Shown in pieces: positions 1-8,300 of a DNA stretch of 64,000 nt. Source of the DNA: Pedobacter psychrotolerans. GTDB lineage: Bacteria; Bacteroidota; Bacteroidia; Sphingobacteriales; Sphingobacteriaceae. Within the stretch, counting starts at the first letter, position 1. Each line of letters begins with the position of its first letter. Made by a program: the position numbers and the translations under genes. Below the pieces are notes generated by a model. It did no database searches, was not told the origin of the DNA, and worked only from the letters and a program-made list of their open reading frames with translations. The stretch lies in assembly GCF_004340665.1 (NCBI RefSeq), contig NZ_SLWO01000002.1, positions 816,358 to 880,357 on the forward strand, read 5' to 3'.

Positions 1-864
1 GGGATCATTATTCAACAGCCTGGTAAGTTCTTGCCGAAGTGGTTCGATTGGAATGGTATAATCCATATAAAGAAAAACCGTTCCAAGCAAATCAGCAGAT
101 ACACGTGTCCAGTTTTGAAAAGGTTTTTCAATAAAGTAAGTAATGGGTAAAATCAACCTTCTCTGATCCCAGATACTCACCACAACATAAGTGAGCGTAA
201 TTTCTTCTACTCTCCCCCATTCGCCTTCTACAATTAATACGTCATCAATGCGGATTGGTTGAGTAAAGGCAATCTGGAAACCTGCCAGCAAATTTCCCAG
301 TGATTTCTGAGCAGCAAAACCTATGATAATACCACCAATACCCACCCCGGTAAGTAAGCCTGCACCTATTTTACGCATACTTTCAAAACTCAATAAAATA
401 ATAGCAGCGGTGACGATAATGATTAGCGAAACAATAAATTTCCTGATAAATTGCAATTGAGTACGAATCTTTCTTTCCTTTAAATTATTCTCCTTGTTAA
501 GATCATATTTCAGAAATAAAAAATCTTCAAGCACATTAATCAACCGGATAAGAATGAGCGAAAACGTTGCAGTCAGCGCTATCTCGAGCATCTTTTCAAG
601 CGGCACCCTAACTTTAACCGACATCACCATCAAATCAAGTGAAAAATTGAGCAGTAATAAGGGTATAAATACCGCAACTGGTCTTTTAAGGTGTTTAATA
701 GTAGATTTAATTACAATAGAATCCCACCAGCGTGAAAGTAAAATAAAAGTTTTACTGATTATGAATTTGATAATGATGCCCAATAAAATGGCAATACAAC
801 CAATAATTAAATTTTTTATTAACAAAGGAATAGGATAACCAAAAAAGTGGTCGAGATACTGCAT
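1..864 (-). CDS. MscS-family mechanosensitive ion channel (3' end outside window)
   Basis: An open frame of 288 codons starts at ATG 864 and runs off the left edge, so the C-terminus is missing. The product would be an inner-membrane small-conductance channel that opens under membrane tension. The N-terminus holds several hydrophobic helices (about residues 14-45, 60-80, 95-110, 140-160). The pore-lining helix follows, with the Gly/Ala-rich run GAGLLTGVGIGGIIIGFAAQ near residues 165-185. After it come the QKSLGNLLAGFQIAF segment and the beta domain with QPIRIDDVL and EGEWGRVEEITLTYV, hallmarks of the MscS fold. It lies downstream of trpC on the same strand, separated by a 25-bp inverted repeat, and is probably a separate unit. 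Family call is firm; the exact subfamily cannot be set from a partial protein. Confidence 0.9.
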   Translation of the reverse strand, partial: MQYLDHFFGYPIPLLIKNLIIGCIAILLGIIIKFIISKTFILLSRWWDSIVIKSTIKHLKRPVAVFIPLLLLNFSLDLMVMSVKVRVPLEKMLEIALTATFSLILIRLINVLEDFLFLKYDLNKENNLKERKIRTQLQFIRKFIVSLIIIVTAAIILLSFESMRKIGAGLLTGVGIGGIIIGFAAQKSLGNLLAGFQIAFTQPIRIDDVLIVEGEWGRVEEITLTYVVVSIWDQRRLILPITYFIEKPFQNWTRVSADLLGTVFLYMDYTIPIEPLRQELTRLLNNDP

Positions 865-962
865 AAGAAATTTGTTGGTTAATTTGAACCGAGGTTCTCT
901 AACTTAACAACAAAATTTATTGATTGTTTGAATCAGCATCGTCATCGGATGCGTGAATCAGT

Positions 963-1027
963 CAGTCATCAATTCATCGGATGAATAATAGTACGTGCGC
1001 TATATTCATCCGATGAATTGATGACTG
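963..1027. repeat. 25-bp perfect inverted repeat between trpC and the MscS gene
   Basis: Arms 963-987 and 1003-1027 are exact reverse complements around a 15-nt loop. The right arm begins 7 bp past the trpC stop, so the RNA hairpin could end trpC transcription, but no U-run follows the stem on the minus strand. A shorter direct copy of its core (tcatcggatg) lies just outside at about 942-951. Terminator, or mobile palindrome remnant; the sequence alone does not decide. Confidence 0.75.
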
Positions 1028-1033
1028 TTGTTT

Positions 1034-1816
1034 CTAAATCTGAGCTACAAAATCCCTTATGGCTGCACCAGGATGATCAGTTTTCATAAAGTTTTCACCA
1101 ATTAAAAAGCCGTTAAAGCCAGCGCTCTTTAACTCTTTGATTATTTTTGGATCGCTAATGGCACTTTCAGAAATTTTCAAAAACTGATCAGGAATTTGGT
1201 TCACCAAATCAAAAGAGGTTTGAATGTTAACTGTAAAATCGGCAAGATTTCTGTTATTTACACCAATGGCATCCAGACCCGGACAAATACTTCTTTCCAA
1301 TTCTTCAAGATTATGAACTTCCAATAGTACGTTCAATCCTAAATCATGGGCGAAATTCCCAAAATCATTAATTTGTTGAGGTGTTAAAATGGCTGCGATT
1401 AATAGAATGATATCTGCACCCCAGGCTTTTGCTTCTAAAATCTGGTATTCATCGATCATAAAATCCTTTCGTAGAATGGGAATATTATTCGCCGCTCTGG
1501 CTGCTAGGATATCATCAGTTCTACCACCGAAAAAATCTACATCAGTTAGTACAGAGAGCGCAGAAGCTCCTGCCTGATTGTATGCCTGTGTTACCTCTGC
1601 AACATCAGCTGTGCCATTAATTAAACCTTTGGATGGTGAGCGGCGCTTAAATTCCGCAATAATTCCTGTTCGATCCTCAGCCAACAAAAACTCTTTAAAA
1701 GAATATGGCGTTCTTTTAAAATGATCAGCTTTTTCCAGATCCTGTATAGATATCAGCTGCTTCGCAGCAGCAACCTCTTCTTTTTTACGTACTACGATTT
1801 TATCTAAAATATTCAT
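1034..1816 (-). CDS. trpC: indole-3-glycerol phosphate synthase
   Basis: This enzyme converts carboxyphenylamino-deoxyribulose phosphate to indole-3-glycerol phosphate, the last step before tryptophan synthase. It is a single TIM-barrel domain of 260 residues, the normal length. Family motifs in order: EFKRRSPSKG (catalytic Lys and phosphate contact), ILRKDFMIDEYQI (second Lys), LLEVHNLEEL, GVNNRNLADF (Asn), SESAI, and FLIGENFMK near the end. An upstream in-frame ATG at 1837 would add MTTNIEV, but those codons lie in or next to a dispersed palindrome (1832-1892), so I take the ATG at 1816, giving the usual MNILDKIV start. It follows trpG by 86 bp in the same direction. trpD, trpF, trpB and trpA are not downstream; a channel gene follows instead. 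Confidence 0.97.
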   Translation of the reverse strand: MNILDKIVVRKKEEVAAAKQLISIQDLEKADHFKRTPYSFKEFLLAEDRTGIIAEFKRRSPSKGLINGTADVAEVTQAYNQAGASALSVLTDVDFFGGRTDDILAARAANNIPILRKDFMIDEYQILEAKAWGADIILLIAAILTPQQINDFGNFAHDLGLNVLLEVHNLEELERSICPGLDAIGVNNRNLADFTVNIQTSFDLVNQIPDQFLKISESAISDPKIIKELKSAGFNGFLIGENFMKTDHPGAAIRDFVAQI

Positions 1817-1831
1817 TACTTCTATATTAGT

Positions 1832-1892
1832 CGTCATTGCGAGATGCGAAGCAATCTAACTCGCTCATGAGATTGCTTTGTACCTCGCAATA
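1832..1892. repeat. dispersed palindromic repeat, copy 1 (trpC 5' end)
   Basis: This is an imperfect inverted repeat with outer arm cgtcattgcgag and inner arm gaagcaatct, answered by agattgctt and cctcgcaat. Related copies lie at 4194-4232, 18021-18046 and 42197-42293. Its outer end contains the ATG (minus strand, CGCAATGACG) that opens the in-frame extension of trpC. Confidence 0.85.
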
Positions 1893-1902
1893 ATAGATAT
1901 GT

Positions 1903-2481
1903 TTAGCTTGTTAACCAATTTTCCATCATTTGCTTACCATGTTCAGTTAACACACTTTCCGGATGAAATTGCACGCCACGAACATCTAATGTTTCATGTC
2001 TTAACGCCATAATTTCACTTTTATGGTCTCTCGCAGTAATTTTTAAACACGACGGAAAGTTTTCTTTACTCACCACCCAACTGTGGTAGCGGCCAACATT
2101 AATCGTTTGCGGGCATTCCCAAAATAAAGGTTCATCGCCATCTACAACCGTTACAGGCGTTGCTACGCCATGCATTGGTCTACCCAAATTCAGTAACGTT
2201 CCTCCAAATGCCTCAGCAATAGCCTGCTGCCCTAAACAGACACCAAAAATACTCTTGGTGGGTGCATAAGTTTTAATTACATCGAGCAGTAAACCCGCCT
2301 CTTCAGGTATTCCCGGACCCGGTGAAAGTAAAATTTTATTGTACTTATCTACATCTGCTAAATCAAATTTATCGTTTCTCCAAACTTCGGCTTCATAACC
2401 AACTTCGTTAATTAAATGAACCAAATTGTAAGTGAAACTATCGTAGTTGTCAATTACCAGAACTTTATTATTTATTTCCAT
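1903..2481 (-). CDS. trpG: anthranilate synthase component II (glutamine amidotransferase)
   Basis: This is the class I glutamine amidotransferase subunit that supplies ammonia to TrpE for anthranilate formation. At 192 residues it has the full family length. Visible motifs: VIDNYDSFTYNLVHLI at the N-terminus, the oxyanion segment LSPGPGIPEEAG, the nucleophile elbow FGVCLGQQAIAEAFGG (catalytic Cys), and the His-Glu pair in VQFHPESVLTEHG. The start overlaps the end of the upstream chorismate mutase gene by 14 bp, which points to translational coupling. It belongs to the trpE-initiated operon and should be under the trp attenuator. A PabA role in folate synthesis is possible for the same protein, as in other bacteria with one shared subunit. 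Confidence 0.97.
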   Translation of the reverse strand: MEINNKVLVIDNYDSFTYNLVHLINEVGYEAEVWRNDKFDLADVDKYNKILLSPGPGIPEEAGLLLDVIKTYAPTKSIFGVCLGQQAIAEAFGGTLLNLGRPMHGVATPVTVVDGDEPLFWECPQTINVGRYHSWVVSKENFPSCLKITARDHKSEIMALRHETLDVRGVQFHPESVLTEHGKQMMENWLTS

Positions 2482-2776
2482 TTTCAGTATTCCAATTTTT
2501 TATTTCCTCGCTGATAAAATAATTCACCAGGTCTCTGTATACTTTTTCAATAACATCAGGATTCAAACCTTCTATTCCTGCCCAATTCCGTCTTTGTAAA
2601 AGCATATTTTTAAATCTTTCAGGAGCTTTAACAGCCTCTTCATTTAATTTAAATTTAGAAGCAGCCTTTACATATTTAAATCTTTTTCCAATCAATTGAA
2701 TAACTTCCAAATCGATCGCATCAATTGCAGACCGGATCTCATCTATGTTTTGACAGCTTTCTGGTGAGTCTATCAT
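2468..2776 (-). CDS. type II chorismate mutase, PchB-like
   Basis: This is a small all-helical AroQ-fold protein of 102 residues. It most resembles isochorismate-pyruvate lyase/chorismate mutase PchB: the N-terminal block (SCQNIDEIRSAIDAIDLEV, then KRFKYVKAASKFK, then APERFKNML) and the end ISEEIKNW line up along the length as I recall PchB. Expected active-site residues are present: Arg15, Arg32 and Lys43. The position that is Gln90 in PchB (and Gln88 in the E. coli mutase) is Glu91 here, as in the yeast enzyme. It sits between trpE (12 bp) and trpG (14-bp overlap), so it is co-transcribed with anthranilate synthase although the mutase reaction draws chorismate towards Phe/Tyr. Chorismate mutase is the safer call; lyase activity would need isochorismate, and no isochorismate synthase is seen here. 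Confidence 0.85.
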   Translation of the reverse strand: MIDSPESCQNIDEIRSAIDAIDLEVIQLIGKRFKYVKAASKFKLNEEAVKAPERFKNMLLQRRNWAGIEGLNPDVIEKVYRDLVNYFISEEIKNWNTENGNK

Positions 2777-2788
2777 CTTTCTCTTAGG

Positions 2789-4186
2789 TTAAATCCCCTC
2801 TGCCATCTGCACCGCTTTACGCAATGCTGCAATTTTATTATTAACCTCCTGCATTTCCATTTCAGGAATAGAATCAGCTACAATGCCGGCACCTGCACGG
2901 TAATGTAATTCATTGTTTTTGCTCATAAAAGTTCTGATCATGATGGCATGGTTAAAATCTTCCTTAAAGCCCATGAAGCCAATGGCACCAGCATAAAAAT
3001 TCCGGCCTAATTTCTCATTTTCATCAATGAGCTGCATGGCTTTATACTTTGGTGCGCCACTTAATGTTCCGGCCGGATAAGTATCTGCAACAACCTTAAA
3101 TGCACTCACATTTTCCTGCAATTGCCCGGTTACCTTACTCACCAGGTGAATTAAATGTGAATAATATTGAACTTCCTTAAATGATTTTACCTCTACACGG
3201 TTACAATGTCTGCTCAAATCGTTCCGGGCTAAATCAACCAGCATCACATGTTCGGCACTTTCTTTTGGATCCTGTTCTAATTTTCTCGCTTGTTCCGCAT
3301 CTTCAATATCGTTTCCACTCCGTTTAAAGGTACCAGCAATTGGAAAAATATTTGCAGCATTATTCTTAATGGTAATTTGTGCTTCCGGCGATGAACCAAA
3401 CAATTTGAAGTTACCATAATCAAAATAAAATAAATAAGGCGATGGATTTATAGAACGCAGGCAGCGGTAAACATTAAATTCATCACCAGAGAAAGCCTGC
3501 TTAAATGCACGTGAAGGAACAATCTGAAATACATCACCCCGAAAAATATGCTTTTGAAGTTTTTCAACCAAACTCATAAAGCCCTCATCAGTTAAGTTAG
3601 AAGACTCTTCACCCCTAATTTGAAACTTATATTCAGGATAATTTTTATTTTGGATGAGGTATTCCATTTTTTCCAGACCACTCTCTTCCTCTCCTTCAAA
3701 GGTATTTTTGAAGAGCGTAATCTCATTCTTAAAATGATCGATAGCAATCAGATAGCGATACAAATGATACTGCATTTCCGGAATCTCTTCTCCCTCGGGT
3801 GTTTCCGAAACAAATTTAATATCTTCAAAATGCTGCACTGCATTCCAAGTAAAATAGCCGAATAAACCACTTGAAATAAATTTAATTTCAGGCAATTCTG
3901 TTTCTTTAAATTTATCCTTAAAATCTGCTATCTCATCAATTAGATTGGTACTTTCTTTTATTTCAACGGATCCATCAGGAAAATAAGTTTCTAACCTTGA
4001 TCCTTTCAGGATGATTCCAGCCACGGGATCTGCACAAACAAAACTCATAGAATTCTCCCGACTATGATAATCAGAACTTTCTAGCAATATGCTATTTGGA
4101 TATACATCGCGTAAGCGCAAATAAATGCTCACAGGCGTTGTGGTATCGGCAAGCATCTTTTTGTAAGTGGTATTAATTTTATACAT
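2789..4186 (-). CDS. trpE: anthranilate synthase component I
   Basis: This is the chorismate-binding catalytic subunit of anthranilate synthase; with TrpG it makes anthranilate from chorismate and glutamine, the first committed step to tryptophan. It is 465 residues long, typical for stand-alone TrpE. The N-terminal domain carries the tryptophan feedback-binding motif LLESSDYHSRENSMSF (about residues 34-49). The C-terminal chorismate domain shows IFRGDVFQIVPSR, PSPYLFYFDYG, LFGSSPE, PIAGTFKR, ELDLEKDPKE-like LEQDPKESAEHVMLVDLARND, YPAGTLSGAPKYKAMQLIDE and YAGAIGFMGF. It is first in the operon; a leader of about 210 nt holds an attenuator (4253-4393) and then a half copy of the dispersed palindrome, 7 bp before the ATG. 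Both feedback inhibition and attenuation therefore look likely. Confidence 0.97.
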   Translation of the reverse strand: MYKINTTYKKMLADTTTPVSIYLRLRDVYPNSILLESSDYHSRENSMSFVCADPVAGIILKGSRLETYFPDGSVEIKESTNLIDEIADFKDKFKETELPEIKFISSGLFGYFTWNAVQHFEDIKFVSETPEGEEIPEMQYHLYRYLIAIDHFKNEITLFKNTFEGEEESGLEKMEYLIQNKNYPEYKFQIRGEESSNLTDEGFMSLVEKLQKHIFRGDVFQIVPSRAFKQAFSGDEFNVYRCLRSINPSPYLFYFDYGNFKLFGSSPEAQITIKNNAANIFPIAGTFKRSGNDIEDAEQARKLEQDPKESAEHVMLVDLARNDLSRHCNRVEVKSFKEVQYYSHLIHLVSKVTGQLQENVSAFKVVADTYPAGTLSGAPKYKAMQLIDENEKLGRNFYAGAIGFMGFKEDFNHAIMIRTFMSKNNELHYRAGAGIVADSIPEMEMQEVNNKIAALRKAVQMAEGI

Positions 4187-4193
4187 TTTCTAT

Positions 4194-4232
4194 CGTCATT
4201 GTGAGGAGATATAACGAAGCAATCTCCTCTCT
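4194..4232. repeat. dispersed palindromic repeat, half copy 2 (trpE 5' UTR)
   Basis: This starts cgtcattgtgagg and continues with cgaagcaatct, matching one arm of the copies at 1832 and 42197. Within it gaggagat and atctcctc form an 8-bp stem directly upstream of the trpE start. It also makes a mini-ORF (ATG ACG ATA GAA AAT GTA TAA on the minus strand) that overlaps the trpE ATG out of frame. Confidence 0.8.
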
Positions 4233-4252
4233 GTAATTTTTTTTAAAAAGTA

Positions 4253-4284
4253 AAAGCCCGGCGTGTGGTTCTACGCCGGGCTTT
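4253..4284 (-). terminator. trp attenuator terminator hairpin
   Basis: A perfect 12-bp GC-rich stem (arms 4253-4264 and 4273-4284, 8-nt loop) is followed on the minus strand by a U-rich stretch (tttactttttaa). It lies between the leader peptide and trpE. Its 5' arm (agcccggcgtag in RNA sense) can instead pair with the segment at 4333-4343 (ttgcgctggct), using one bulge and some G-U pairs. That gives the alternative antiterminator expected of transcription attenuation. Confidence 0.85.
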
Positions 4285-4324
4285 AATGGTTCTTTTAGGT
4301 TTAGGTTGATAAACTATATTTTTC

Positions 4325-4393
4325 TCATACGCAGCCAGCGCAATCCGTTTTCGAATTACTTTGCCAAAGCCATGTATGTATATTGCTGATCAT
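4325..4393 (-). CDS. trp operon leader peptide (two Trp codons)
   Basis: This 22-codon frame starts at ATG 4393, ends at TGA 4325-4327 and begins MISNIHTWLWQSNSK. Trp codons are at 4370-4372 and 4364-4366. A TATTTTTG promoter box at 4400-4407 puts the transcript start only a few bases before the ATG. The last codons (GAT TGC GCT GGC TGC) coincide with the strand that can pair with the terminator's 5' arm. A ribosome stalled at the Trp codons would leave that strand free, so the antiterminator forms; one reaching the stop codon would cover it, so the terminator forms and trpE is shut off. Layout and logic match proteobacterial trpL; that this peptide is translated is inference. No strong 1:2 pausing hairpin was found. 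Confidence 0.8.
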   Translation of the reverse strand: MISNIHTWLWQSNSKTDCAGCV

Positions 4394-4399
4394 GAGGAA

Positions 4400-4407
4400 C
4401 AAAAATA
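4400..4407 (-). promoter_or_regulatory. trp operon promoter, -7 box
   Basis: On the minus strand this reads TATTTTTG, matching the Bacteroidota -7 consensus TAnnTTTG. A TTTC (4427-4430) lies 19 bp upstream as a partial -33 element. The predicted start is within a few bases of the leader ATG at 4393. Confidence 0.65.
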
Positions 4408-4486
4408 TAAAGAATTTTGAAAAAAGGAAATTTTTATGAAAATAAGTTGGAAAGAGGCAACCGCGAAGAACGCCAAGTTTAAATGT

Positions 4487-4768
4487 TTAACCACAGAGAT
4501 CACAAAGTAAAGGCACAGAGTGCACCAAGTTTTTAATTCCGCCTCCATGTTCTCTGTGAAAATTTCTGTGTACTCGGTGGTAAAAAACCTTCGCCCACCT
4601 CGCGAAAACTTTGCTCTCTTTGCGGTTAGAAACTTAAAATAAATTAACAACCAAAAACACCTAGTTTTTTACTTCACCTCTATGTTCTCTGTGAAAACCT
4701 CAGTGTACTCGGTGGTAAAAAACCTTTGCGCCACTTTGCGAAAACTTTGCACTCTTTGCGGTTAAAAC
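4487..4768. repeat. degenerate dispersed repeat, two tandem copies
   Basis: Two similar blocks of about 90 bp lie at about 4541-4635 and 4676-4768, 135 bp apart. Each reads tgttctctgtgaaaa...gtactcggtggtaaaaaacctt...gaaaactttgc...ctttgcggtta. A partial piece (accacagagatcacaaag) precedes them at about 4490. Similar blocks occur as non-coding repeats in many bacterial genomes. The whole stretch between the trp promoter and the next gene is filled by these and holds no credible gene. Confidence 0.75.
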
Positions 4769-4771
4769 CAA

Positions 4772-5215
4772 CTAAGAAACCCCGAAAAATGATCTGCCCG
4801 GAACACTTTTAGTCATCATTAAGATAGATACAATAATAATAACCAAAGCCAATCCAAAGAAAACAGCAATAGTACGGTGTTTGGCAACAGCATCAGCCAC
4901 TTTTTTTGATTTTGAGTTACCCACTGTAATTAAAATGATAGCAATAAGCATCATAGATGTATGCTCCGCTTTGAAATATCTACCAATAGTATCACTCATG
5001 GGTAATTTCGTTAGCGGACTAAAAAAGTAAAGCACCAGTCCAATTAAAAACTGAATATGAGCACTAATTAAAGTGAATACATTCAGTTTACGATTACCTT
5101 CAGTATACGTTTTTTTACCTAGCCAGCCAGATAATGCATTGATTACAGCCACTACTAATAAAATTAATACGATGTAGCGCCATCCAGAGTGCGCAGATTT
5201 TAAGATACTATACAT
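4772..5215 (-). CDS. small four-helix membrane protein, cytochrome b-like hypothetical
   Basis: The product has 147 residues with four predicted membrane helices (about residues 13-32, 45-66, 85-102, 115-135). It opens with MYSILKSAHSGWRY; a His beside an early helix, plus a second His in the helix-2 region (ISAHIQFLIG) and a third in KAEHTSMM, would suit haem or quinone contact. Related Bacteroidota proteins are sometimes labelled cytochrome b, but I cannot confirm haem binding from the sequence. It stands alone: repeats lie downstream and the divergent amidohydrolase gene begins 114 bp away. Membrane location is secure; function is not known. Confidence 0.7.
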   Translation of the reverse strand: MYSILKSAHSGWRYIVLILLVVAVINALSGWLGKKTYTEGNRKLNVFTLISAHIQFLIGLVLYFFSPLTKLPMSDTIGRYFKAEHTSMMLIAIILITVGNSKSKKVADAVAKHRTIAVFFGLALVIIIVSILMMTKSVPGRSFFGVS

Positions 5216-5329
5216 TTTATATCAAATATGTTTCTTCAAAAGTAGACATTAATTGTAAAATATCAGATATTCAGGATTATCAACGCTAATTTATATTAGT
5301 TTTAAACAAAATAAACCAACTAAACTATT

Positions 5330-8300
5330 ATGAAGAAAATTTTACTCGCCATTGGGCTGGTATTTTCTACTACATTCGTATTTGCACAGCAAACCACCTT
5401 TCCTGTTAATGGTTCATATGACACCAGACCTGGAATGTTTGCCTTCACCAACGCAACAATCGTAGTTAATGCCAACCAAACTTTAACAAATGCTACACTT
5501 TTAATTAAAGGTCAAACCATTCAAGCTGTGGGTGCCGGATTATCCGTACCAAAAGGTTATGTGACCATAGATTTGAAAGGAAAATTTATCTATCCATCAC
5601 TAATTGATGCCTTTTCAAGCTATGGCATTACAGAAGCACCTGCCCAGGCTCGTGGTTTCGGCGGACAGCGACAATCTATTTTTGTTTCAACTAAAAAGGG
5701 GGCTTATGGCTGGAATGAAGCCATCAGACCTGAAACTTATGTAAAAAATATCTTTACAGCTGACAGCAAAAAAGCAGATGAATTACGTAAAGTGGGCTTC
5801 GGAAGTGTTAATGTCATCAACCGTGATGGGATTGCCCGAGGTGTTTCTGCAGCAGTGACCTTAAATGAAGATGCAGACAACAGCTTAATTTTAAAAGATC
5901 AAACCGCAGCAAATTATTCTTTCAATAAAGGAACATCATCAAATGATTACCCAACATCCTTAATGGGTTCAATTGCATTATTGCGCCAAACCTATTACGA
6001 TTCGCAGTGGTACAGTAAGCAAAAAGACGAGTACAATATTTCTTTAGATGAATTCGCTAAACAGCAAACACTTCCACAAATATTTGAGGTAGATGGTTGG
6101 GCAAACGTTCTCCGTGCAGATAAAATTGGAAAAGAATTTGGCAAAAAGTTTATCATCAAATCTGGTGGGGATGAGTATCAACGCATTAATGAGGTAAAAG
6201 CAACTGGGGCAAGTTTGATTATTCCATTGGCTTTCCCTAAAGCTTATGATGTGGAAGATCCGGCGGAAGCAAGAAATTTAACCTTAACACAAATGAAAGG
6301 TTGGGAATTGGCACCAACCAATCCGGCAGCCTTAGAAAAAGCAGGGATTAAATTTGCCTTAACTGCATTTGGATTAGAAAACAGCCGTGATTTCTGGGCA
6401 AATATCCGCACGGCGATAGAAAATGGACTAACCGAAAAACAAGCATTACTAGCGGTCACTACTGTTCCTGCTGAACTTTTAGGTATCGGTGATAAGGTTG
6501 GGTCGCTTGATAAAGGGAAAGTGGCTAACTTTTTAATTTCATCAGATAACCTATTCAAAAATGGTAATATCATTTTCGAAAACTGGGTGCAGGGCAAGCG
6601 TTTTATCGTTAATAAAATGGATGTAAGCGATGTTCGTGGAACCTATAATTTGAATGTTGATGGTGTGGGTGCCTTAACATTGAAAATTACCGGGACTGGT
6701 GGAGGATCAACCGCAGCCATTGAGAGAACAGGCGTAGATAGCGTAAAAACTACAGCTACTTTTACTAGAAATGGCGATTGGGTGAGCATCAATTTCAATT
6801 TAAAGAAAAATCCTAAAGGCGATGTTCGTTTAAGTGGATACATTACTTCTGCAAATCCAATTACCATTAAAGGTGAATCTGCATTGGCTGATGGATCAAC
6901 AGGAAAATTTACAGCTACTTATAAAGAGCCGAACAAAGAGACTCCAAAGAAAGATGAGCCTAAACCAAGCCTTACGGTTGGTCCGGTAATTTACCCTTTT
7001 GGTGCCTTTGGTGCTACAGAATTACCTAAACAGGAAACCGTTTTAATTAAGAATGGTACGGTTTGGACGAATGAAAAAGACGGTGTTTTGCTAAATGCTG
7101 ATGTGCTTTTAGAGAATGGAAAAATTAAGGCCGTAGGCAAAAACCTTTCAGCTGGTGGCGCAAAAGTAATCGATGCCACAGGCAAACACATCACTGCGGG
7201 CATTATTGATGAGCACTCACACATTGCTGGCAGCGGCGGGATTAATGAAGGTGCACAATCGGTATCTTCAGAAGTTCGCATTGCAGACATTATCAATTCT
7301 GAAGATGTGAATATTTATCGCCAATTAGCCGGTGGCGTAACCACTTCGCATATCTTGCACGGATCAGCAAATCCAGTTGGTGGTCAGTCACAATTGATTA
7401 AACTTCGCTGGGGTAAATCGCCAGAAGAATTAAAATTTGCAGGGGCTGATGGCTTCATCAAATTCGCTTTGGGTGAAAACGTAAAACAAAGCAATTTTGG
7501 TACAGGTGCCCGTTTCCCCGTAACACGAATGGGTGTAGAACAAACTTTTGTGGATGAATTTACCCGTGCGAAAGAGTATGCAAAAGCAATGTCGGTTAAA
7601 GGCAATAGCGTTCGCAAAGATTTGGAATTGGATGCAATAGTAGAAATCTTGAACAACAAACGTTTCATTACCTGTCACTCTTACGTACAAAGTGAAATCA
7701 ATATGTTAATCCACGTTGCCGATAGCTTAGGATTTAAAATTAATACGTTTACGCACATTTTGGAAGGTTATAAAGTAGCCGATAAAATGAAAGCGCATGG
7801 TATTGCTGGCTCCACCTTCTCAGATTGGTGGGCTTATAAAAATGAGGTTGCAGAAGCCATTCCTTACAACGGAAAAATTATGCATAATGTTGGTGTAACT
7901 ACCGCTTTCAACTCTGATGATGCAGAGATGGCACGTCACTTAAACCAGGAAGCTGGAAAATCAGTTTTATACGGTAACGTTCCTGAAGAAGATGCATTGA
8001 AATTTGTGACCTTGAACCCGGCAAAAATGCTTCACATTGATGATCAAGTAGGCAGTTTAAAAGCTGGTAAAGATGCCGATGTGGTGATCTGGACGGCTAA
8101 CCCACTTTCTATTTATGCCAAGGCAGAAAAAACCTTTGTAGATGGAATTGCCTACTGGGACATTGAAAAAGATGCACAGATCATTAAATCTCAACAATCT
8201 GAAAAAGCACGTTTAATCCAGAAAATGCTGGAAAGTAAAAGTAAAGGCGGAAAAATGCAACGTCCGGCAGGCGATGCCCCACGCTTATACAATTGCGAAA

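Noticed and set aside
494..838. 114-codon open frame on the plus strand
   Set aside because: It is antisense to the MscS-type gene, whose motifs on the minus strand are unmistakable.
1817..1837. Upstream trpC start adding MTTNIEV
   Set aside because: The ATG lies inside the dispersed palindrome; the normal TrpC N-terminus begins at 1816.
4250..4384. Basic open frame through the trp terminator (ends KARRRTTRRAFTF)
   Set aside because: It has no ATG/GTG/TTG start in frame, and its basic stretch is just the terminator stem read as codons.
4390..4650. 86-codon minus-strand frame
   Set aside because: It is a translation of the degenerate dispersed repeat (TTEYTEIFTEN type) and overlaps the trp promoter and leader.
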